NCBI GenBank assembly: GCA_016859345.1
Contig: CM029122.1
Span: 6,309,501 to 6,373,500, forward strand
Length of the DNA stretch: 64,000 bases
Direction: 5' to 3'
From: Istiophorus platypterus
Taxonomy: Eukaryota; Chordata; Actinopteri; Istiophoriformes; Istiophoridae
The number at the start of each line of letters is the position of its first letter. Position 1 is the stretch's first letter. The position numbers and the translations under genes were made by a program. Of this stretch, positions 47,601-57,485 are shown piece by piece. The notes beneath the pieces are model-generated. The model did no database searches, was not told the origin of the DNA, and saw nothing but the letters and a program-made list of their open reading frames with translations.

Positions 47601-50600
47601 TGGGATTGTATGAGAGGGCTGTGCCACCAGACTTTGAACTGGTGATGACTGAGAGGACCGGTCGTGTATGTGCAGTCCACAAGAATTGAATAGAATAGAA
47701 TAGAAAAGAAAACTATAAACTCAATGATGCCTTCTTCATACTATTTACTCAGCAAAATGAGGCTGTCGCTGCAATAAACCTGCATTTAAAACCTGACATG
47801 CAGGTAAGGAGGGATTTAAGTAGGATTCAAAATAAAGGTCGTGAGAACTTCTTTCTGTTTATCCACATTAGGGACCATTTTAGCTGGGTCCAAGCTACAC
47901 AATACATACTGAAAATAGCAAAGTAAATCATAATTAAAGCCCCTAAGTCAACAGTATTTATGTGATTATAACATCATTGACATTATATATAGTTTTCTTT
48001 CTTTTTATCTCTCTCCCATCTTGAGATCCCTGTTTTTATGGATGATGTTCTTGTCATTTTTTTCTGCTGTTTATGAATCTATATTGTGTGGTAATATATT
48101 TACTGAAGCACCTTGTAATTCTGGTTTTGAAAGGGGCTTTGGAAATAAAGTTCATTATTATTATTATCATTATTATTATTATCATTATTATTGCATTTGT
48201 CTTTGTTCTGAATTGAATATATGAATATAAATTGGTGCAGTCTTTGCTTTGCTTTTAGCACTTCATTTTTAAAGCAATTTTGCCAAAAACATTTAGTCTC
48301 GTCAGTCAGAAGCCTGTTGTCTTGTCATAGCATAGAGACTGGGAAAAGCCATTGGACACAGCTGGCCTTGCTCCATCCAGCAGTAATAAAATCTACCTTC
48401 TACCGCTTCTAAAGCTCAGTAATTAAAACGTTGTATCTCGTCCTGTCTTTAATCTGCGCGAATGTGTAAAAGTGTAAAAGCTGCAATTAGATGTTTTACT
48501 GGGGGTTGTGTACCAGAATTGTTTGACTGAGACCACAAACTTCAAGGAGGCTGCTTAAGGGTTTAGTTTTCATTAGTTTTGCAGGTATGTGGTCATAAAC
48601 AAAAGCACTGGGCTAAAAAGGAAATTCTGACTTGGTCAAAGTCAGAGGCTCATATCTGTCACTATCTGTCATATCTATACCAAACCTCATGTTAGTCCGT
48701 CCAAAAGTTTTTGAGATATTTCAGACCAAAGAGGTGGATCGTTGCACCCAACTTTAGTGCACAGTGTATGAATTATGGAGCTGGGACACATTAAAATAGA
48801 TGAGCTCTTGTCGTGAGGGACCATAAGTCCTTTTTTCTCACATACCTGCTGATCGAACAGAGCCCAGAACATTGGCAGCGAGATGTAGAGCACAAAAACC
48901 CGCAGCACCATCTTAATCTCCTGGATCAGACGCTTCTGTGAACACACAAACCCACAGACCGGACGGATTATTGATGCACAGGATTTCATTTAAAAAATAA
49001 AATAAATTTCAAAAAAAGTCAAAAGAGCGCTTTGCGGGTCCGAATTTTTGCATGGAAGAGGTTATAGTGGTCCTGGTGTTACCGAGTACTTCTCCTCAGC
49101 CCAGTCCAACCAGTGCTCCCTCCTAGGGTTATTCTTTGAGGCCTTCCAGCGGTTTTTGAGGGCAAACTGCGGAGAAAAAAGTAAACAACAGACATGAAAA
49201 TTGGAAAAGTGGACCGGGAGCAGAAAATGATTCCTGACAGTAAATACTAAATCATCTTATATGACAGAGGACAACTGGGCGAGGACTCACTCCAGTGCAA
49301 TTGCAGACTTCCAGCAGGATGTTTCCTCTGGAAGGATTCATCTTGTACAGCCCGCTGCCAGCGATGAACACAACTGCAAAAGACAAATGGAGAATCAAGA
49401 ACGGAACCAAAGGAGTTTATAATGGACGTGGCTCAGCTGTTCTACATACGATGGCACCGTTTGCCTCGTACGAGTTTGCAGAAGTAAACCCACAAATTAA
49501 GATGAGGTGCAGAACAGACAAAAGAGCAGAATCTAACAGAAATGGTTGAGGGTAATGAAGTTATCCAAACTAAACTAAAACTAAAACTAACTGGACACGC
49601 TTCAGGGGTCTAACACTGAAGCCCCAACTTTGTCTCCCCGTCACGGTGATCTGTCCGTGGCCTCTCCGGCACTAAAGGCACCACTTGTTTTCACAGAGCG
49701 AGTGGTCAGCCAAGCATGAACCGCACCGGGATCAGTGGCGACGGGGGATTCAGGGGGGGAGGGAACCGACTGTCAGGATGTATGTGGAGGGGCCTTGATC
49801 AACAGGAAGCCTGGCCTGTCAAAACCTGGTCTCCGCGCTGTACAAACAGGTTCTCAGCCTGCAGATTGCAGCCTGACCCCAGCTTAGATTCTGAAATGTG
49901 ACAGTTAATCTGGACACTGACGGTCAAAATACTAAAACAGGGACATTGCATGGCAGCCTGCCATTTTTATTTATTTCTGGGAAGAATACAAATATAACTG
50001 GGGTTTTATTGCTTTGATCTACAACCCTGAGGGGACTGTACATGGTGAAATCAGAACTCCACTAATGTCAAAGAGGAGACAAAACATTTGGAATAGAAAA
50101 GTGTGTGACGCCCAAGATGGCAGCTGTATGACACAAATCCCACCCCTTCCCCTAAAAGCCAATTGCTTTTATAAGGGGAAGCAGGTCAAGACATTTGTGT
50201 TGTTGCACTGACACAAGCGAGACCTTGTTGTAGTAGTTGTATAATCCAGGCGTTTTAAACCCTATCTAGGGGCAAGGTCACCAAACTTTACAAGTGTTTT
50301 TCTTTTATCACATTTTATGTCCTGGTGACCCTTAAAAGAGAAGTTGAGGCTCTTTTCCCATTCATGAGGATAGGGACCTGGTCTCTTTAGCCTGAAACAA
50401 ATGCCCGGGGGCTTCGCCAAGATGGCTGCCGAGCGGCGAGACTCGCCTGCTAGAACTTTGATATGATCAACAAAGCAGAAATTATTGGCTGGTATCAGCT
50501 GTGTCGTTATCGAGACATATTTAGCAGAAGCTTCAATTTAAGCACAAAAACTGTATTATAAGGTGCATATTTTACCCTTATTAACTTAATTAAAATAATT

Positions 50601-53600
50601 AAAGTTTAAAATAATTTGAGCAAAAAAATCCCAACTCCAGAGCTTTCGACCTTGTGGCATAGTCGTCATCAAAGGATGGATTTTCCCACGTTGCCTCAGA
50701 GTTGCTGTGACATGAGAGCGCTGAAGCAATGGAGGTATAACTCTTTGACAACTAGGCAAATTCTATGAGTTTCATGATCAAGTCATTGTGACTCAGGTGA
50801 AAGATACAGACACAGCTAGTACGTGGGAGTTTGAGTTGGGCAAGTGCAGTGAAACCAGTATTTCAAAGGTCAAGAACTAATGTTATGTGTATAAGTTTAC
50901 TTTATTTTATTTGTTTTTAGTTATAACTATTCATTAAAAATGATGTGATTCCCAGTGAAGTTACAGTTTACTGTCATCTTGTCAACTCATCTGTTTACTG
51001 TAACATACTTTCTTTTAATGGTTCCCTTAAATATTTAAATGTAAAATATCCCACCTAAGAAAATTATCTTAGTTAGCCTGATAATATTAGTTCATTAGCA
51101 CCAAACACTAAGTACAGCAGAGGCTGATGTTGAACGTCATTAGTTTTGTAGCTTTTTGGTCATAAACCAGAGTATTTGACAAATTTTGATCTGGTGATGA
51201 TGCCAAATGAATAGTCAGGGGATCACCAAAGTGTTTACAGTTTATCCTGAGGGAGACACGAATGCCTGCATCAAACTGCATGGCAATTAAACAGCCTAAT
51301 GTCAGCCTCATTAAGGTGCTAGAGAAAAATTTAGTGGATGATAAAAGTCATTGGTGTTCATCAGGCTCCTTAACATTTGTGGACAAATTCATGGAAATCC
51401 ATGAGATAGTAATTGAGATATTTCATGCTGGACCAAAGTGGGGACTGATGTTACCATCTCCATAGCTGCACTGATACTGGCATCAAAAGGAAAATTGTTA
51501 AATTTCTGATTTTGTTAAATCCGAGTCTGTTAACATTTGAATATCAATAATTATCAACAGTCTGACTCTACATTGCTCAGGCTCTGAAAAGGAGAGTGTT
51601 GTGCAGTCACTGTCGAGACTTTGACTAGAACATGGACGGCGTCTGGATCGGATATTGCAGGTGGATGAACACTCACATAAAGCCAGGACCATCAGAGCTG
51701 CAGGAACCCCAAACGCCAGAGCATAGCAGTCACCACCGAAACACTGCACGTCACCTGCGGGAGCAAACCCGGCCATTACACTGTGGACCCGCATGAGGTT
51801 CGCCACGCCTGTGGAACATCAAGGCTGCGAATGCTCACCTCTCAGTATGGGTGTGATCACAGTGGACAGGAGGCTCCCAGCGTTGATCGACATGTAGAAA
51901 ATGGAGAAGAATTTCTGCCTCTCGTTGATCTGGAAGCGATCGGTAAAATAATCAGGAGATGTTGGAAAATTCTATGTTTTATAGCCTGTAAGTGACTATT
52001 TACATTTCAGAGGAGTTTTTAAGTATCACCGTTAATATCAAAAATATTGATGAATTTAGGTTTAAAGTAAAAGGGAAACATATATCTACAAAAGTGTATG
52101 TTGGCTTTTTGTTTTTGTTTTTGTTTTTTTTTATAGTCAAATTCACAGCACAACTATGGTCTTTAACTAGTGAGTATGATGATTTTTTAGGATGATGTTG
52201 TGGTTACAAAATCAGGATTTTAGCAGTTGTAGCGCAGCAGCATGGAAACGGCCTAGAAGTGAGTACTGGTTAACATGTCGTCTTAATGGGCCACGTTTCA
52301 GTCACAATTTCATACTAGTTCTGTTGTCTGACAACAGAAGCAGAAAAACATGTAAATGAGAACAGTCTTATTCGGAATTCAGCCGTATTATATTACTGTA
52401 TATGTGAGCATAGACACTAGGAGAGAAGCAAAAAGATAAAGGGCGGTTCAGCCTTATACTAGGTTTACTAGAGTCTTGTTTTACTACAGAAGACCCCAAG
52501 AAATTCTTTAAAACTAACAAATTCAAAGTGTTGGCACCAAGATAAATAACAGGGAGGTTTTTTTTAATCGAGAGTAAAACTTTAGTTCACAACATTTTTT
52601 ACTTAATCACTCTTTGGTAACCCAATCAAAGTCCTTTATTACTGATGAAAGGTAGTTTGAAAAGGCATTTAAATCCTGAACAATTTCTGTTGAATTAATT
52701 TTTTCGGGGGTAAAACTGACTTTTACTGACTCTCTTTCACAAAGTAGCTATTTTCCTCATTTTGCCTGTCGAAAATAATAATAATAAAACAAAACAGTAC
52801 AGGCTAAACCACTTCAAACTGAAGAGGGAGCGCGGTGCCTTACGTGCTCATCCTCAAACTGGTCTCCTCCGAAGGCCGACACGCAGGGTTTGATTCCTCC
52901 GGTGCCGAGGGCAATGAGCGTCAGACCTATCATGCACAGAGAACTGCAACACACAAATACAGCTAATGCCAGAGGAAATTCACGACGGACATACGGTATC
53001 CATGAACGATAGCACTAAAAAAAATAAGTCAGTCAGTTGATTAGTTCGCCCGCAGACACTTGAACCACAACAGTTTGATGATCAATTAATTATATGAGTC
53101 AATTATCAGGCAAAAATGTAATATATTTGCTTATTCCACTAATTCAAATGTGAGGACCCCCCCTCCTGCTTTTTTCAATTATATTTTATTGTAAATTGAA
53201 AAATCTTTGGGTTTTTGACTATTCACCATGGGCTATGGGAACTTGTGATTGGAATCTTTAATCAACTGACATTTATAGTTTAAAACAGAAAATCAAAAAA
53301 AGAAAAGCAGGCAAATTTATTGTGCAAATAACTATTAGTTGCTGTCTTAATCTGATTCACTGCCCACGTGTGTGATCTACTGAGGGATTCAAAGTGAAAG
53401 AAAATGGCCCAATTTGACAACAAAGACCTCATTGTCTTCCGTCTAACAGAACTATACTGAGACTGTGCCTCAAAACGACTGACTCAGCCCCAGACAACTT
53501 ACATGTGCATATCTTTGTCTCCCACAGAGGGAATGGCTCCAACCGACTTGACCACATGGCCGATCACATAGACAATGGAGAGGTAGATGATGGTCCTGTT

Positions 53601-53655
53601 GGGATCAGACTGTCATTATGTTCATCCGGAGCTGCACTCTTCTTGTTAGACTAAA

Positions 53656-53715
<60 letters not shown>

Positions 53716-55997
53716 GTGGTTAGACATGATTCATCCCCACTAATAGGTTGCGTCATATGATGTAGACAAAGCTCCCCAGTTAAGGGGCTGACATACTGAA
53801 TGATGTGTTGCAAACTGAAACCATTACCTCCATTATGTCGGGGTGACAGAGACACGTATCACAAAACTTCTGCACGTAATTCTAATACTATTCCCATGGC
53901 TTCATGCACCCGTTTTTAGTGACTGTGGTTGAAGCGGCCCCACCAGTGCATTCGACGAGGAAACGGGACGAGGACTCACTTGAATTTTCCGAGCCAGGAG
54001 TCAGCGAGGATGGCGCCCAGCACGGGCGAGAAGTAGCAGAGGCTGCTGAAGGCGTGGTAGACAGCGGTGGAAAGGTCCTTGTCCCAGTGGAGGTAGGTGA
54101 GGAAATAGAGTGTCAGCACCGCTGTGAGCAGACACAACAAGCATGAGCTGAGACCCAGTGCGGGGGACGAACCGTCCCGGAGAGACTGATGGACGCCACC
54201 TGTCGCCACCTGTCAACGAGACCTGTCCTATTCCAAAGTCTCCTCATAAACCTGGCTGAGAAGAGCCGCCTTGGTTTTCCTACATTTGAAGACACTTGTG
54301 CATCAAGTGTGTCAATGAAACCCTCAGTATCCCATAATCCACAGTGGACCTCAAATATGAAGATGCTGTTTATATTATTTTGTTTCCCTTTAAATTAAAA
54401 TGTTTGGGGTTTTTTTACTGTTTTTTGACTTTTTTGACCCCCCCCCCCAGCAACAACTGATGGGCATTTAACACCTTTTTCTGACCATTTATACAAAATA
54501 AAACTAATAATTTAATGAATAATATGTTGTGCCTATAAGCTGAACCACAAGTTCACTGAACCTCCAGAACAAAATGTTTGTTTAATATAAGACATAAAGT
54601 CAAATCAGTGACTGTTCTGTCACATTGACCATAACTTTCTCAGTTACTACATTTTTTAATATGAAACACTTTTGAAAAAAAGAGAGGTTCAGTGCTAGAT
54701 GCTGCGTTTAACTCTGAACTGACAGGATGTGTTATTTTAAACTGTCATATTTCCCTCATTGACTCACGCTCTGTTTAACAAGCTGAGCATTGTTGGCCAT
54801 TTGACTTAGTTAAATTCAAGGCCAACTCCGTGGAAACTGTTGACTTTTTCAACGTATTTGAATATACAAATATTTGATCCTTCTTTGAAACAGTGCCTAT
54901 GGATGAAGGTGACAAATGCGACGTTAAAATGACATTTTGCAGTCATTTTTTTATTTAAATTTAAAAAGTGGGCGCACCCTTAAAAATGGGTGTGGATGCC
55001 GATGAGATAAAAAGATAATTCTTTGTTCAAAATTCCAGGAAAATCCTCTACAAGTGGTGTAGATTTCAATCGACGGCTGCTTTGTCCCGGTGAATTCAGC
55101 CTGAATGCAGACTGGTGGATGCAGGAAGAAGTCTCCAAGAAAACCCCCAAACACTCTCATCCCGGGATCTGCAGGTAACGGCTGCTTGTGCGTCTGTGTC
55201 AGATTGCATGCTTATACGATCAAGAAGAGATGGCAAAAATTTGACCTGCATTGGGGGGGGGGCACCTGGAAAAAAAGCCTTTGCAAGACTTCAGTTGGCC
55301 AATGAACATATAGATGAAGACCAGGCCTTTAGGAACAATGTGCTCTGGGCAGATGAATCATAGATTTAATTGTTTGGCCACAGTAACGGAGGAGAACCTC
55401 ATACCACCTGTGGAGCCTGGTGATATTAATGTTATGTTTTTGGGGCCTAAGGAAACGGGAGGCTAACAGGGATGATAATGTGAGGCCACCTGTCTGAAAG
55501 TTGAAGCTGAACCAGAAGTGGAGCTTTCAACAGGATGATTATCCTAATCAAACTGGCAAATCCACTCCGGAATGGATCAAATGGAAGAAATGGGGTGTGC
55601 AAAGCCTAAGTTTGAATCATTGAAGGCGGGGGGGGGGGGGGGGTTGCGGGCTGTAGATGCAAGGAAACCCTCAAACATCAAACTGAAGGAATTTTAAATG
55701 GCAGAGCGGCCAAAAGGTTTTAGGAGCTCATGTCAGAGACAGGTGGACAATTACGCAAAACACCTACAGGTATTTATTTCTGCTAAATGGGGCAATAACA
55801 GCTTCTGAGGGCTGAGGGTCTACTTACATTTTCCCACAGAAGAAAACTACATCTATCGATATTTTTTGTTGAATAAATGATTGAAAAAAGCAGGTTTTCC
55901 TTGCGGTTTTTTTTCAGGTACGTCCCCTTTATCTGGAGGCAGATGTTTGCATGTTTAAATATGTTGAAAGAGAACGACAATTTCCACAGGATGTACT

Positions 55998-56048
<51 letters not shown>

Positions 56049-56257
56049 TGAGTGTATCCAGGGAGAATGCTCGCATACCTCTCATGCCATAGTAGGAGAA
56101 GCGTTCACAGAACTCGTTCACCACTACGAAGCAGATGCTGACCGGGTAATTTGTTCCACAGAATTTCTGAAAGGGGGCAAGTTTGTTCACTGGACGAGAA
56201 TCAACAGTGTTTAAAACAACAATATAAAGTATGTGGCATTAAATAACCCCCCCCCCC

Positions 56258-56289
<32 letters not shown>

Positions 56290-57448
56290 AATCCATTCTT
56301 ATCTCTTTTTCTCTCAGATATGAACAAAAAAAACCCCCAATTCAACCTATGGTTTCATCGCCTTTGACCGAGAGTGGATCAATATTTGGCCGGGGAACGG
56401 AATGAATATAGCAGACACATACCTCCTGCTTTCAATCGCTAATAAAATATTTAAGTTAATCATTGTACAGGCAAAGATGTTAAAAAAATGTAGGTCTTCT
56501 GATATGATCACACTCAGCTAGAGTGATTCCACAAATGTCCAATATATTCCCATAATTCTGGGATAGAAAGCAAATAAACGTGGCTTAATAGTTTATAGTT
56601 TCCAAATGATCACTTTTCATCAGTTGTTCTTACATTTCAGCTGTTCTCATTTGTTTTATCCGTATCCTTGATTGTAACAGTGCTTTTAAATGGACACCAC
56701 CAGTGTTTTATATGACTGTATTTTGGCTTTTATTCCACTCAAAAGTTGAAATTATACCTTTAACTCTCCAGTGTTTCCCTTTAAAACCTGGTTTCTCTGC
56801 AGATAAAGGTTGGTGATGCATTGTCACAGGTGATGCTATCTAAGAATATGTGCAAGACTCTAGTTGATTAACAGCTCAGGTCATTTTTCAGAAATCAACT
56901 GACAATGGTTTTGATGAATGATTTATCCTTTTATTCAGGTATCAAGCCACACCTGTCAAACATGATGCAGTTCCTGCTTCTCAGGGATTCGTATTTGCTG
57001 CTTTCTCTCCGTTTTGCATCAGGACACGTAGCTGAATATCTTTGACAAGTCCTTTGAAGATATTCTCCTTGGACATTCAGCCATAGTCTGTTACATTAAT
57101 TCGTCAATTCATCTAAAAAGTGATCAATAGATTATTTAATTCAGTATATAACTAATACTGGTTCATATTCTCACACTCTTTAAACATGAGCACAATTTGG
57201 CTGCAAAACCTTTAAACCTGTGCTTCATTTGAAATTTGACTTTTACTTTTTTGGGGGGTTTTTGTGTTAAGGAGGCATCGATCCGTCATCAGGTGTTGAT
57301 TGGTGTGGGTTATCGATCTCATTGTATAATTCAGTTGGGTTTTTTTTTTATTCCCTGTCAATCAGTCCGCGCAAAATCGGGTGCGGGCTCAGTTCTGTTG
57401 TGCCACAGCGATCCCCGGTCTCATGTTACCTCCAAACAAAAATAAGCC

Positions 57449-57485
<37 letters not shown>

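Larger units (their letters stand above)
51930..53979. other. slc15a2: slc15a2 introns 3-5
   Basis: Introns 51930-52843, 52944-53502 and 53596-53979. Contents: a diverged gattaat-type fish repeat near 53020-53110 and the (TG)n tract at 53659-53713. No genes supported. Confidence 0.65.
54122..56078. other. slc15a2: slc15a2 intron 2
   Basis: Contains the decayed Tc1 transposase (55180-55800), a poly-C run at 54439-54449, and the (GTT)n tract at 55998-56047. The 54150-55080 portion shows no assignable element. Confidence 0.7.
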
